The notes below the pieces were generated by a model, which saw only the letters and a list, made by a program, of their open reading frames with translations, ran no database searches and was not told where the DNA came from. Positions 8,515 through 16,940 of a stretch of 64,000 nucleotides of DNA are shown here, piece after piece (within the stretch, counting starts at the first letter, position 1; the number at the start of each line of letters is the position of its first letter). Source of the stretch: Pseudomaricurvus sp. HS19 (GTDB lineage: Bacteria; Pseudomonadota; Gammaproteobacteria; Pseudomonadales; Cellvibrionaceae); assembly GCF_009857815.1 (NCBI RefSeq), contig NZ_WVVW01000012.1:62001-126000 (forward strand). The letters run 5' to 3'. Position numbers and translations under genes: made by a program.

Positions 8515-9816
8515 TTAGCGCAGTTTTTCCAGCATCTGGTAGTACCACATACCCAGCACCAGCAGTTGGTTGCCCACCCATTCGCTGCCGGGGATGCGCA
8601 CGTGTTTGCAGGCGGCAAAGACATCAAACTCACGCAGCTGCCCGTCAATGGCGTTGGCCATAATTTCACTGACGATGTGAGTGGTGGCAATGCCGTGACC
8701 GGAGTAGCCCTGGGCGTAGTAGACGTTATCGCTGATGCGCCCCAGTTGCGGGATGCGGTTCATGACAATGCCCATCATGCCGCTCCACTGGTAGTCGATA
8801 GCCACGCCGCGCAGGCGCGGGAAGGTACGCTCAATGGCAGGGCGCAGCTCGGCGGCAATATCCCGTGAGGGTTTGCCGCTGTAGTTGGCGCCGCCACCAA
8901 ACAGCAGGCGCTTGTCGGCGGTCAGGCGATAGTAATCGAGCACAAAACGACAGTCGTAGACGGCGAGGTCTTTGGGGTTGATGGCCTCCGCCACGTCGTC
9001 GGGCAGTGGCGCGGTGGCGACAATGCCGCCGGCGGCGGGGAAAATCTTGCCGCTCATCTTGGCACGCTCCAGCCGGTGGTAGGCGTTGCCCGCCAGCATG
9101 ACGGTGTTGGCTGTCAGCTGTCCCTTGGCAGTTTGTATAACAGGTTTGGCACCGTGACGGATACGCAGTACCGGACTCTGTTCGAAGATCTGCACACCCA
9201 GGGACGCCGCGGCGGCGGCCTCACCCAGACACAGGTTCAAGGGGTGCAGGTGCATGTTCTTACGGTTGTAGAGCGCACCGTGATAGATATCGGTTTCGAG
9301 ATAGTCGGGAATGTCAGCGCGACTGAGCAGGGTGACCTGGTCGCCCATGCCACGACGTTCGGCTTCGGCGAAACTGGCTTCCAGTTCGCGCATGTGGCCT
9401 GGTTTGTAGGCGGCGTGCAGGTGACCCTGTTTCAGGTCACACTGGATGCCGTACTTTTCCACCCGCTGGCGAATGATGTCATGGCCGCGCCAGCGCAGTT
9501 GCCAGATAAAGTCGTCAACCTCGTTGCCGAGGCTGTGACGCATCTGGCGGCGCATGGCTTCATCGCCGGAGAGACTGCCGGTGACCTGGCCGCCATTGCG
9601 GCCAGAGGCGCCCCAGGCAATCTTGCTGGCTTCCACCACGCCAACCCGATACCCGCGTTCAGCCAGCTCCAGGGCGGTATTGATACCGGTAAAGCCGCCG
9701 CCGACGATGGCGATATCCACACTGTGGTCGCCAATCAATTCCGGATAGCTGCTCTCCTGGTTGATGCTGTCTGTGTAATACGCCTTAACGCGTGGTTCCG
9801 GGCGGGGTTGTGGCAT
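8515..9816 (-). CDS. puuB: FAD-dependent amine oxidoreductase, PuuB-like (copy 1)
   Basis: A 433-residue DAO-family flavoenzyme. Residues about 32-60 give the FAD-binding Rossmann segment VDIAIVGGGFTGINTALELA, and ASGRNGGQVTG is the conserved flavin-contact region. The C-terminal YAQGYSGHGIATTHIVSEIM is typical of gamma-glutamylputrescine oxidase (PuuB/OrdL). The predicted reaction is oxidation of gamma-glutamylputrescine to the aldehyde with release of ammonia and H2O2. It lies 26 bases downstream of ald, so the two look co-transcribed. One of three such paralogues in 13 kb; which polyamine derivative each takes is unknown. Confidence 0.85.
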   Translation of the reverse strand: MPQPRPEPRVKAYYTDSINQESSYPELIGDHSVDIAIVGGGFTGINTALELAERGYRVGVVEASKIAWGASGRNGGQVTGSLSGDEAMRRQMRHSLGNEVDDFIWQLRWRGHDIIRQRVEKYGIQCDLKQGHLHAAYKPGHMRELEASFAEAERRGMGDQVTLLSRADIPDYLETDIYHGALYNRKNMHLHPLNLCLGEAAAAASLGVQIFEQSPVLRIRHGAKPVIQTAKGQLTANTVMLAGNAYHRLERAKMSGKIFPAAGGIVATAPLPDDVAEAINPKDLAVYDCRFVLDYYRLTADKRLLFGGGANYSGKPSRDIAAELRPAIERTFPRLRGVAIDYQWSGMMGIVMNRIPQLGRISDNVYYAQGYSGHGIATTHIVSEIMANAIDGQLREFDVFAACKHVRIPGSEWVGNQLLVLGMWYYQMLEKLR

Positions 9817-9842
9817 GGTGTCTCCTTCAGGCGGTGGTGATA

Positions 9843-10982
9843 TCAGGCGGCGCTGGTGATGTGTGAATTTTCGGTCAACGCGGCCCGCGGTTCCACAAAA
9901 CGATAGCCGAGGGCTTCACAGACTGCGGCATTGGTCAGCTGACCGCGGTGCAGGTTGAGGCCGGCCAGGAAGCCGTCGTTGGCCAGCAGTGCATCAATGC
10001 CGCCATTGGCCAGCTGCACCACGTAAGGCATGGTGGCGTTGGTGAGGGCAAAGGTGGAGGTGCGGGCTACGGCGCCGGGCATATTGGCAACGCAGTAGTG
10101 GATAATGCCGTCCACTTCATAGGTGGGTTCCGCGTGTGTAGTGGCGCGGGAGGTTTCAAAGCAGCCGCCCTGGTCAATGGCCACGTCCACCAGCACGCTG
10201 CCGGGTTTCATCAGCGACAACATATCGCGGGTTACCAGCTTGGGTGCTGCGGCACCGGGGATCAGCACGGCACCAATCACCAGGTCGGCCGTGGCCAGAC
10301 AGCGCTCCACGGCATCAATGGTGCTGTAGAGGGTTTTGATGCGACCACCCTGGGTTTCATCGATGTCTTTCAGGCGCGGCAGGCTGCGATCCAGCAGGGT
10401 AACGTCAGCACCCAGGCCGGCAGCCATGCGGGCCGCATTGAGTCCCACTACGCCGCCACCGATAACTACCACATTGGCTGGCTCTACGCCGGGTACACCG
10501 CCGAGCAGCAGGCCGTTACCGCCCTGGGTTTTCTCCAGGCAGTGGGCACCGGCCTGAATCGACAGGCGTCCGGCCACTTCGCTCATGGGGGCCAGCAGGG
10601 GCAGGGCGCCGATGCGGTCGGTGACCGTCTCGTAGGCCACTGCGGTAACGCCGGATTGCAGCAGCAGTTCTGCCTGCTCCGGATCTGCCGCCAGGTGCAG
10701 GTAGGTAAAGAGCAGCTGGCCGGCGCGCATCTGGCGGCACTCGTGGGGCTGTGGCTCCTTGACCTTCACGATCATTTCGGCGCGGGCAAAGATCTCTTCC
10801 GCGGTGGCTACAATCTCGGCACCGGCAGCGACGTAAGCGTCGTTATCCAGGCCGATGGCTGCGCCACAGTCGGTCTCCACCATAACTGTATGGCCATTGG
10901 CCACCAGCTCGCGGACGCCGGCCGGGGTCAGGCCTACGCGGTATTCGTGTACTTTGATTTCCTTTGGAACGCCAATCAACAT
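9843..10982 (-). CDS. ald: Alanine dehydrogenase
   Basis: A 379-residue NAD-dependent enzyme interconverting L-alanine with pyruvate and ammonia. It begins [20 protein letters not shown], with the conserved substrate-binding Arg and a following Lys in [11 protein letters not shown]. The NAD-binding glycine motif appears as [21 protein letters not shown], and the C-terminal part has the usual [11 protein letters not shown]. The ATG at 10982 is chosen over a GTG three codons upstream because GAGG is placed properly for it. Divergent from an Lrp-type regulator. In this block it can return alanine made by the aminotransferase to pyruvate. Confidence 0.93.
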   Translation of the reverse strand: MLIGVPKEIKVHEYRVGLTPAGVRELVANGHTVMVETDCGAAIGLDNDAYVAAGAEIVATAEEIFARAEMIVKVKEPQPHECRQMRAGQLLFTYLHLAADPEQAELLLQSGVTAVAYETVTDRIGALPLLAPMSEVAGRLSIQAGAHCLEKTQGGNGLLLGGVPGVEPANVVVIGGGVVGLNAARMAAGLGADVTLLDRSLPRLKDIDETQGGRIKTLYSTIDAVERCLATADLVIGAVLIPGAAAPKLVTRDMLSLMKPGSVLVDVAIDQGGCFETSRATTHAEPTYEVDGIIHYCVANMPGAVARTSTFALTNATMPYVVQLANGGIDALLANDGFLAGLNLHRGQLTNAAVCEALGYRFVEPRAALTENSHITSAA

Positions 10983-10995
10983 GGTTATCACCTCA

Positions 10996-11039
10996 AGTGT
11001 TCATTTTATAAAACGTTAGTGTGTTAATACTAGAACACT
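10996..11039. promoter_or_regulatory. Paired AGTGTTC/GAACACT half-sites between ald and lrp
   Basis: AGTGTTC at 10996-11002 and GAACACT at 11033-11039 are perfect inverted copies 30 bases apart, upstream of ald. The left copy reads TGTTCATTTTATAAA, close to the known E. coli PuuR box. They may bind PuuR or the adjacent Lrp protein. The rest of the gap (to 11158) is very AT-rich, as expected for divergent promoters. Confidence 0.4.
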
Positions 11040-11158
11040 GGAGTTAAAATATGCTCGGCAAATGTTATGGAAATACGCCTGTTTTCCGGTAAATCTTTTT
11101 TATAATTTGTTATATACAGTTGATTATTAATATTTAACGATATTTTTCGGTAGATTTT

Positions 11159-11644
11159 ATGGTTACAAAAAAAGAGGGTGCCGAGCGGGCTTTGACCCGT
11201 ATAGATCGGCGTATTCTCAAGGAGCTGCAAAGTAACGCCCGTATCAGTTACGCAGAGCTCGCACGCCGGGTGGGACTGACCACCAGCCCTTGTATTGAGC
11301 GGGTAAGGCGGCTGGAAAGTGATGGCTATATAAAGGGGTATACCACTGTGCTGGATCCGGACAAGCTGGGTTCCGGACTGGTGGTGTTTGTGCAGATCCG
11401 CCTGGTGCGTATGTCGCAGGATATTTTTGCCGAGTTTGCGACAGCGGCGGCCGCCCTGCAGGAGGTGCAGGAGTGCTTCCTTATTTCAGGCAGCTTTGAC
11501 TACCTGATCAAGGCGCGGGTGGCGGACATGCATGAGTACCGGCGCTTTCTGGGGGAGACGCTGTTGTCCCTGCCCCACGTGCAGGAGTCCACCAGTTTTG
11601 TGGTGATGGAAGAGGTCAAGGAGTCGACGCTGTTGTCGTTCTGA
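11159..11644 (+). CDS. lrp: Lrp/AsnC-family transcriptional regulator
   Basis: A 161-residue feast/famine regulator. The N-terminal winged HTH is clear: LTRIDRRILKELQSNARISY then ELARRVGLTTSPCIERVRRL. The C-terminal RAM ligand domain includes VQECFLISGSFDYLIKARV and ends VVMEEVKES, as in E. coli Lrp itself. It is divergent from ald with a 176-base AT-rich gap, the arrangement of AldR/Lrp-controlled alanine dehydrogenases. It probably senses alanine or another amino acid. No strong Shine-Dalgarno sequence is seen before the ATG. Confidence 0.88.
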   Translation: MVTKKEGAERALTRIDRRILKELQSNARISYAELARRVGLTTSPCIERVRRLESDGYIKGYTTVLDPDKLGSGLVVFVQIRLVRMSQDIFAEFATAAAALQEVQECFLISGSFDYLIKARVADMHEYRRFLGETLLSLPHVQESTSFVVMEEVKESTLLSF

Positions 11645-11679
11645 GTGGTTGTTGCAGGATAACGGGGAGGGGAGTGCAG

Positions 11680-11699
11680 GGCGCCGGTAACCCGGCGCC
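11680..11699. terminator. GC-rich hairpin between convergent lrp and puuA
   Basis: GGCGCCGG / CCGGCGCC with a 4-base loop sits between two converging genes. No T tract follows on either strand, so it may slow or process transcripts rather than act as an intrinsic terminator. Confidence 0.35.
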
Positions 11700-11712
11700 T
11701 GCGGGATGGTGC

Positions 11713-13074
11713 TTATACAGTAGAGAGCAGGAACTCACGCTCCCAGGAGCTGATTACACGCTTGAAGCCTTCGTACTCGGCCCAGCGGGTTCCGATAAAG
11801 CCGTCGACAAAGCTGCTGCCCAGCACGTCGCGGATCTCGTCACAGTTGGCCATGGCCTCCAGTGCCGCTTCCAGGTTGAACGGAATATCGGGGTCGCTGA
11901 CTGCACCCAGGCGACCGGTCACCGGTTTACGCGGTGTCAATTTCTGGGTCATACCCAAATAGCCGCAGATCAGGTTGCCGGCCATTACCAGGTAGGGGTT
12001 GGTGTCGGCACCGGGAAGGCGGTTCTCAATGCGGCGGTTCTTGGAGTTGGATTGCGGCACGCGCAGGCCTACGGTGCGGTTCTCCTCTCCCCATTCAATA
12101 TTCACCGGTGCGTTGCCAGTGGCCCCGGGCAGATAGCGTCGATAGCTGTTCACGTTGGGTGCGAAGATCGGCATGATCTGCGGGATGTAGGTTTGCAGGC
12201 CGGCCAGGTAGCTGAAGAACTGCTTCGAGGGTGAGCCGTCTTCGTTGGAGAAGATATTGCGACCGGTCTTCACATCCAGCAATGACTGGTGAATGTGCAT
12301 GGCGCTGCCGGGCTCGTCCGCAATGGGCTTGGCCATAAAGGTGGCGTCGATGTTGTGCTTCAGGGCTGCCTCGCGCACGGCGCGCTTGAATACAAACACC
12401 TGGTCAGCCAGCTTCAGCGCTTCACCGTGACGGAAGTTGAACTCCATCTGTGCCGGGCCTTCCTCGTGGATCAGGGTGTCAATGTCCAGCTGCATCAGCT
12501 CACACCAGTCATAGACGTCTTCCATGATGTGGTCGAACTCGTTGGCGGCGTCGATGCTGAAGGACTGGCGGCCGCTCTCCTGGCGTCCGGAGCGGCCCAT
12601 CGGCGGTTCCAGCGGCAGGTCGGGATCGATGCAGCGCTTGGTCAGGTAGAACTCCACCTCGGGTGCCACAATGGGCTGCAGGCCTTTCTCTTCGTAGAGT
12701 GCCAGCACACGCTTGAGGGTGGCGCGCGGGGACAGGGTGATGGGGTTGCCCATGCTGTCGTAGCAGTCGTGAATGATCTGTGCGGAGGGTTCCAGTGCCC
12801 AGGGCACCAGGAACTTGGCGCAGTCATCGGGCCGCAGCAGCATGTCGATGTCGGCCGGGTCGAGAAGGCTGTAGTAGAGCTCTTCGTCGGGGTAGTCACC
12901 AGTGGCGGTTTGCAGCATCACACTTTCGGGCAGGCGAATGCCGCCCTCGGCGATAAACTTCTCCGTCGGCATGATCTTGCCGCGGGCAATACCGGTCTGG
13001 TCAGGAGTAATACACTCCACTTCCGTAATGTTGTTCTCTTTTAACCACTTCGCGAGGTTATCCAGGTTTTCCAT
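11713..13074 (-). CDS. puuA: Gamma-glutamylputrescine synthetase, glutamine-synthetase family
   Basis: A 453-residue ligase of the type I glutamine synthetase fold. It is expected to join glutamate to putrescine with ATP, the first step of the Puu pathway. Family landmarks include VAPEVEFYL (metal-binding Glu), PAQMEFNF, the substrate segment PGSAMHIHQSL, and NRTVGLRVPQ with NRLPGADTNPYL near the C-terminus. The chosen ATG at 13074 lies two bases after the puuD stop, so translation is coupled to PuuD. It could instead glutamylate another amine. Expression may be driven from the promoter upstream of puuD. Confidence 0.88.
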   Translation of the reverse strand: MENLDNLAKWLKENNITEVECITPDQTGIARGKIMPTEKFIAEGGIRLPESVMLQTATGDYPDEELYYSLLDPADIDMLLRPDDCAKFLVPWALEPSAQIIHDCYDSMGNPITLSPRATLKRVLALYEEKGLQPIVAPEVEFYLTKRCIDPDLPLEPPMGRSGRQESGRQSFSIDAANEFDHIMEDVYDWCELMQLDIDTLIHEEGPAQMEFNFRHGEALKLADQVFVFKRAVREAALKHNIDATFMAKPIADEPGSAMHIHQSLLDVKTGRNIFSNEDGSPSKQFFSYLAGLQTYIPQIMPIFAPNVNSYRRYLPGATGNAPVNIEWGEENRTVGLRVPQSNSKNRRIENRLPGADTNPYLVMAGNLICGYLGMTQKLTPRKPVTGRLGAVSDPDIPFNLEAALEAMANCDEIRDVLGSSFVDGFIGTRWAEYEGFKRVISSWEREFLLSTV

Positions 13075-13076
13075 AA

Positions 13077-13835
13077 TTACACTTTGGTTGCAGACGCTCT
13101 GCACGCCTGGCCAAAAGCCTCAAATATCAGTTTTTGGGTAGGGTTTTCGTTGACGCGCCATTCAGGGTGCCACTGCACACCGAGACCAAAAGTCATGCCC
13201 TTGACGCTGATCGCTTCGATCAGGCTGTCTTCGGCTATGGCTTCCGGTTGCAGGTCATCGGCCAGGCGGCGGATACCCTGCGAGTGCAGTGAGTTTACGC
13301 GGATGCTTTCACGGTCAACGATGTGATGCAGCAAGCCGCCGGGTACCAGGGTTACATCGTGCACTGGTCCGTACTGAATTTCTATATCGCCCTCTTTATC
13401 CTCGCGGTGGTCGCTGAGGTCGGCCTCATCGTGTACCGCCTGATAGAGGGAGCCGCCAAGGGCGACGTTCATATCCTGCATACCCCGGCAGACCCCCAGC
13501 AGAGGTTTGTCGGCGGCGCGCAGGGCGTGAATCAGTGCCGCCGCCTGGGCGTCGCGGCGGGCGTCGTATTCGTAGGGGCGATCAATCTTCTCCTCGCCGT
13601 AGAGGGCGGGGTCGGCCATGGAGTAAGCGCCGGTGAGGAAGACGCCGTCGACGCGGCTCAGCCACTGTTCGATTTCAAGTTCGTCGGCCATGGCCGGGAT
13701 CAGGACCGGGACCACATCGGCGGCCTGGGTCAGGGCCAGCAGGTACTTGTCGCCGGCGGTGTGGTACTCGTGCAGGTCGTAACGGCGGATATCGCAGATC
13801 ACACCAACCAGAGGTTTAAGCGCGGGTGCGGACAT
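13077..13835 (-). CDS. puuD: Gamma-glutamyl-GABA hydrolase PuuD
   Basis: A 252-residue class I glutamine amidotransferase-like peptidase (C26). It should hydrolyse gamma-glutamyl-GABA to glutamate and GABA, the last Puu step. The nucleophile elbow is PLLGVCRGMQDMNVALGG, with the catalytic Cys in GVCRG, and the His-x-Glu of the triad is in GVQWHPEWR. The ATG at 13835 is preferred over a longer frame because AGGA lies six bases upstream and the protein then starts at the first conserved strand. It is first in the puuD-puuA operon. Confidence 0.92.
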   Translation of the reverse strand: MSAPALKPLVGVICDIRRYDLHEYHTAGDKYLLALTQAADVVPVLIPAMADELEIEQWLSRVDGVFLTGAYSMADPALYGEEKIDRPYEYDARRDAQAAALIHALRAADKPLLGVCRGMQDMNVALGGSLYQAVHDEADLSDHREDKEGDIEIQYGPVHDVTLVPGGLLHHIVDRESIRVNSLHSQGIRRLADDLQPEAIAEDSLIEAISVKGMTFGLGVQWHPEWRVNENPTQKLIFEAFGQACRASATKV

Positions 13836-13850
13836 ATAAATCCTGTTGTG

Positions 13851-13866
13851 TTGTATTTTGAACATC
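13851..13866 (-). promoter_or_regulatory. Candidate PuuR box upstream of puuD
   Basis: Read on the minus strand this is GATGTTCAAAATACAA, 15 bases before the puuD ATG. It matches the motif G[AT]TGTT[CT][GA]A followed by an AT-rich run found at four other promoters of the block. Confidence 0.45.
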
Positions 13867-13953
13867 GGCATGAAAACTGCCTGCTGTAAGCGGTGAGAAT
13901 GGCTTGGCATTCCCTGCTAAACAGCTTGGGTCAAGCCTACTAGCTTATTGACC

Positions 13954-13990
13954 GATGTCAAATATATTTTATATGATGTTCGAAATATCA
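13954..13990 (+). promoter_or_regulatory. Candidate PuuR boxes upstream of the second puuA
   Basis: GATGTTCGAAATATCA at 13975-13990 fits the shared motif closely; a one-base-shorter relative, GATGTCAAATATAT, begins at 13954. They lie in the gap between the divergent puuD and puuA-like genes and could serve both. Confidence 0.45.
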
Positions 13991-14116
13991 TTCATTTGGT
14001 GTTTCCGGTTCCCGTCTGCGCATTGGTCTCCCGAGCGCACAGAAGGGTTGCGATGAAGCAAATTTCGGCTTCACTAAATGAAAGCAATATCAGTGCCCCC
14101 GAGCCCGAGATAAATC

Positions 14117-15484
14117 ATGTCAGAACGCAGTAGAGAAGTTGATGAATTCCTCAAGCACCATCCCAATGTAACCACCATTGAATTGCTGGTTACCGACCTG
14201 GATGGAATCATTCGTGGCAAGCGCATCGAGCGCAGTCTGCTGCACGATGTCTACAACAAGGGCTTCCACCTGCCCCAATCTGTGCTGGGGCTGGACTCAA
14301 CCGGCACCACAGTGGAGCAGACCGATCTGGGAATGACCACCGGCGATTCGGATCGTCGCTGCCGCCCCATTCCGGGAACGCTCAAGCTGGTGCCCTGGCA
14401 TGAGGACGGTGACCGTGCCCAGGCACTTTGTATTATGTATGAAGACGACGGCAGCCTGTTGTCCTTCTACCCGCGCAATGTGTTGCAGCGGGCGGTGGAG
14501 AAGTTCGGTGAGCTGGGCTACACCCCCGGCATCGCGCTGGAGCTGGAGTTTTACCTGATTGACCAGGAGCTGGATGTGCAGGGTAATATCCAGCCGCCGG
14601 TCTCCCCGGTCACCGGCAAGCGTATGAGTTCCACCCAGGTCTACTCCATGCAGGACCTGGATGATTACGACTTCTTTATTCGCGATGTACTGGCCATGGC
14701 GCGGGAGCAGGATATCCCTGCTGACGCAGTGATTGCCGAGTACGCTCCCGGCCAGTTCGAGGTCAACCTGGATTACGGCAACGATATCCTGGCTGCCGCC
14801 GATCAGGCGATTCTGTTGAAGCGGGTGATCAGTGCGGTAGCCCACAAGCACGGCATGCACGCTTCCTTTATGGCCAAGCCCTACATTGCCGAAAGCGGTT
14901 CCGGCCTGCACATTCACCTGAGCTTGATGGACAGCGAAGGCAACAACATTTTTGCCGCCGATGACCCCACCACCAACCCATATATGCGCAACGCGGTGGC
15001 CGGCCTGCTGGATATGGCGGACTCCTCCCAGGCGCTGTGCTGCCCCACGGTAAACAGCTACCGCCGTCTGGCTCCCAAATCCTTTGCGCCCACCAGCAAA
15101 ACCTGGGGCTGGGATAACCGCACCGTAGCCATGCGTATCCCTTCCGGCAGCAAAAGTGCTACCCGTATCGAACACCGCATGAGCGGCGCCGATGCCAACC
15201 CCTACCTGGCGGTGACGGCCATGCTGGCCGGCGTTACCGAAGGCCTGGTAAACAAGATGACGCCACCGGAGCCGCTGGACGGCAACGCCTATGAAGAAGA
15301 TGTACCGGTGGTGCCGGATAACCAGCGTGACTCACTGCGTGCCATGGAAGCGGATAGCCGCATTCTCGACTGGTTTGGCGAGGACCTGGTGCGTATCTAC
15401 TCGGCGGTGAAGTGGCACAACATCTACCTGTTTGAGCAGCAGGTAACACCGATGGAGTATGAGTTGCTGTTGCCGGTGGTATAA
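14117..15484 (+). CDS. Glutamine-synthetase-family gamma-glutamylamine ligase (second PuuA-like)
   Basis: A 455-residue paralogue of the puuA product encoded divergently nearby. It has the same landmarks: ALELEFYLIDQE, APGQFEVNLDYG, SGSGLHIHLSLM, and NRTVAMRIPSGS followed by RIEHRMSGADANPYL. The two copies are diverged in the N-terminal third, so they may use different amines (for example putrescine versus spermidine, diaminopropane or ethanolamine-like substrates); this is inference. The gene is a single transcription unit with candidate PuuR boxes upstream and a strong terminator downstream. Confidence 0.85.
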   Translation: MSERSREVDEFLKHHPNVTTIELLVTDLDGIIRGKRIERSLLHDVYNKGFHLPQSVLGLDSTGTTVEQTDLGMTTGDSDRRCRPIPGTLKLVPWHEDGDRAQALCIMYEDDGSLLSFYPRNVLQRAVEKFGELGYTPGIALELEFYLIDQELDVQGNIQPPVSPVTGKRMSSTQVYSMQDLDDYDFFIRDVLAMAREQDIPADAVIAEYAPGQFEVNLDYGNDILAAADQAILLKRVISAVAHKHGMHASFMAKPYIAESGSGLHIHLSLMDSEGNNIFAADDPTTNPYMRNAVAGLLDMADSSQALCCPTVNSYRRLAPKSFAPTSKTWGWDNRTVAMRIPSGSKSATRIEHRMSGADANPYLAVTAMLAGVTEGLVNKMTPPEPLDGNAYEEDVPVVPDNQRDSLRAMEADSRILDWFGEDLVRIYSAVKWHNIYLFEQQVTPMEYELLLPVV

Positions 15485-15516
15485 CCGGCAACATTTGAGG
15501 CGTAAAGAGAACGCGC

Positions 15517-15551
15517 AAAAAGAAAGGGGCCAATTGGCCCCTTTCTTTTTG
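15517..15551. terminator. Bidirectional terminator between puuA-like gene and oxidase 2
   Basis: AAAGAAAGGGGCC and GGCCCCTTTCTTT form a perfect stem around AATT. A-rich sequence on the left and T-rich on the right let it end transcripts from both sides. Confidence 0.93.
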
Positions 15552-15568
15552 TTTGCCCGTCAGCCGGA

Positions 15569-16849
15569 TCAGATACCCAGCTTGTCCCGCAGGCCGTAGT
15601 AGAGCGCACCAACGGCGGTGTAGGGTACCCGCAGCAGTTGGCCGCCCGGGAAGGGGAAGTGGCGCAGGCTGGCAAAGGCGTCAAAACGCTCGGCGCTGCC
15701 TTTGATTGCTTCGGCGATCAGGCGGCCGGCCAGGTGGGTGGTGGTGACACCGTGACCACTGTAGCCCTGTGCATAGTAGATGCTGTTGGTGAGGCGGCCG
15801 AACTGTGGCAGGCGGCTCATAGTGAGCAGGAAGTCACCGCCCCAGGTGTAGTCAAAGCGCACGCCTTTCAGTTGTGGGAAGGTGGTCTCCACATGCTTGC
15901 GCAAAAACTTTTCGATGGAGGCTGGGTCGCCGCCGCCGTAGGTGACGCCGCCGCCGTAGAGCAGGCGGTTGTCGCCGGTGATACGGAAGTAATCGAGTTT
16001 GTAGTTGCAGTCTTCCACGCAGTGCTGGTTGGGGATCAGCGAGCGGGCAACGTCTTCGCCCAGTGGTTCGGTGGTGATGATCTGGGTACCGCAGGGCATG
16101 GACTTGGCGGCCAACTCGGGGATCAGGCCACCCATGTAGGCGTTGCCGGCCAGCAGCACGTAGTTGGCGGTTACCGAGCCCTGCTCTGTGTGTACCACCG
16201 GTGTGTCGGTGCGATCGACACGGATGACTTTGGAGTCTTCATAGATGGTGCCGCCGAGGCTTTCGATGGCCGCAGCCTCACCCAGCAGCAGGTTGAGCGG
16301 ATGGATATGGCCGCCGCGCATATCCAGCATGCCGCCACAATAGACATCGGTCTGGATCTGGTCGCGGATCTCGTTGCTGTCCATCAGCGTCAGGCCGTCG
16401 TGGCCCAGTTTGCGCCAGCGTTCAGCCTGCTCTTCCAGTTCATGAATCTGACGCTTGTTGAACGCCGCAAATATACCGCCGGGTTTGTAGTCGCAGTCGA
16501 TATTGTAGGTGGCAATGCGTTCGCGAATAATGTCGCCGCCTTCAAAAATCATGCTGCTGAGGGCGCGTGAGGTTTCGCCGCCGTAATTTTTTTCAATCAC
16601 GTCGACGTCGCGACTGTAGCTGTTGACCAGCTGGCCACCGTTACGGCCACTGGCGCCAAAGCCCATGCGGGCGGCTTCCAGCACCACAACCTTAAAGCCG
16701 GCTTCTGCCAGGTGCAGGGCGCTGGAGATGCCGGTGTAGCCGGCGCCAATAATACAAACGTCAGCGCGGATATTGTCAGTAAGGGACGGCCGGTCGCGTT
16801 TGTCGTTGCGGGTATCGGCGTAGTATGAAGGGGTGTGGGGTGTGTGCAT
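15569..16849 (-). CDS. puuB: FAD-dependent amine oxidoreductase, PuuB-like (copy 2)
   Basis: A 426-residue DAO-family flavoenzyme. The FAD motif is VCIIGAGYTGISSALHLAEA, with GFGASGRNGGQLVNS following and the C-terminal YAQGYSGHGVTTTHLAGRLI. It opens with TPSYYADTRND, matching the SYY-A-T start shared with copy 3. It lies 91 bases downstream of the aminotransferase and is probably in its operon, behind an intercistronic hairpin. The likely role is oxidation of a gamma-glutamylated polyamine. It is closest in motif detail to E. coli PuuB among the three, but the assignment among copies is uncertain. Confidence 0.87.
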   Translation of the reverse strand: MHTPHTPSYYADTRNDKRDRPSLTDNIRADVCIIGAGYTGISSALHLAEAGFKVVVLEAARMGFGASGRNGGQLVNSYSRDVDVIEKNYGGETSRALSSMIFEGGDIIRERIATYNIDCDYKPGGIFAAFNKRQIHELEEQAERWRKLGHDGLTLMDSNEIRDQIQTDVYCGGMLDMRGGHIHPLNLLLGEAAAIESLGGTIYEDSKVIRVDRTDTPVVHTEQGSVTANYVLLAGNAYMGGLIPELAAKSMPCGTQIITTEPLGEDVARSLIPNQHCVEDCNYKLDYFRITGDNRLLYGGGVTYGGGDPASIEKFLRKHVETTFPQLKGVRFDYTWGGDFLLTMSRLPQFGRLTNSIYYAQGYSGHGVTTTHLAGRLIAEAIKGSAERFDAFASLRHFPFPGGQLLRVPYTAVGALYYGLRDKLGI

Positions 16850-16896
16850 GAATCTACCTGTGCCTTAAGTCAGTGGCATTTGCAGAGGGTTACACG

Positions 16897-16922
16897 AATA
16901 CGCGGCCCGAAGGCCGCGTATT
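16897..16922 (-). other. Intercistronic hairpin with UUCG loop
   Basis: On the minus strand an 11-bp perfect stem (AATACGCGGCC / GGCCGCGTATT) closes a TTCG loop, the very stable C(UUCG)G tetraloop. No T tract follows. It sits between the aminotransferase and oxidase 2 and may protect or process the mRNA so that the two genes differ in level. Confidence 0.6.
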
Positions 16923-16940
16923 GGTGGCAAGTGCCAGTTA

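Noticed and set aside
9948-11027. 359-codon plus-strand open frame opposite ald
   Set aside because: Gly/His/Gln-rich antisense translation; ald is unambiguous here.
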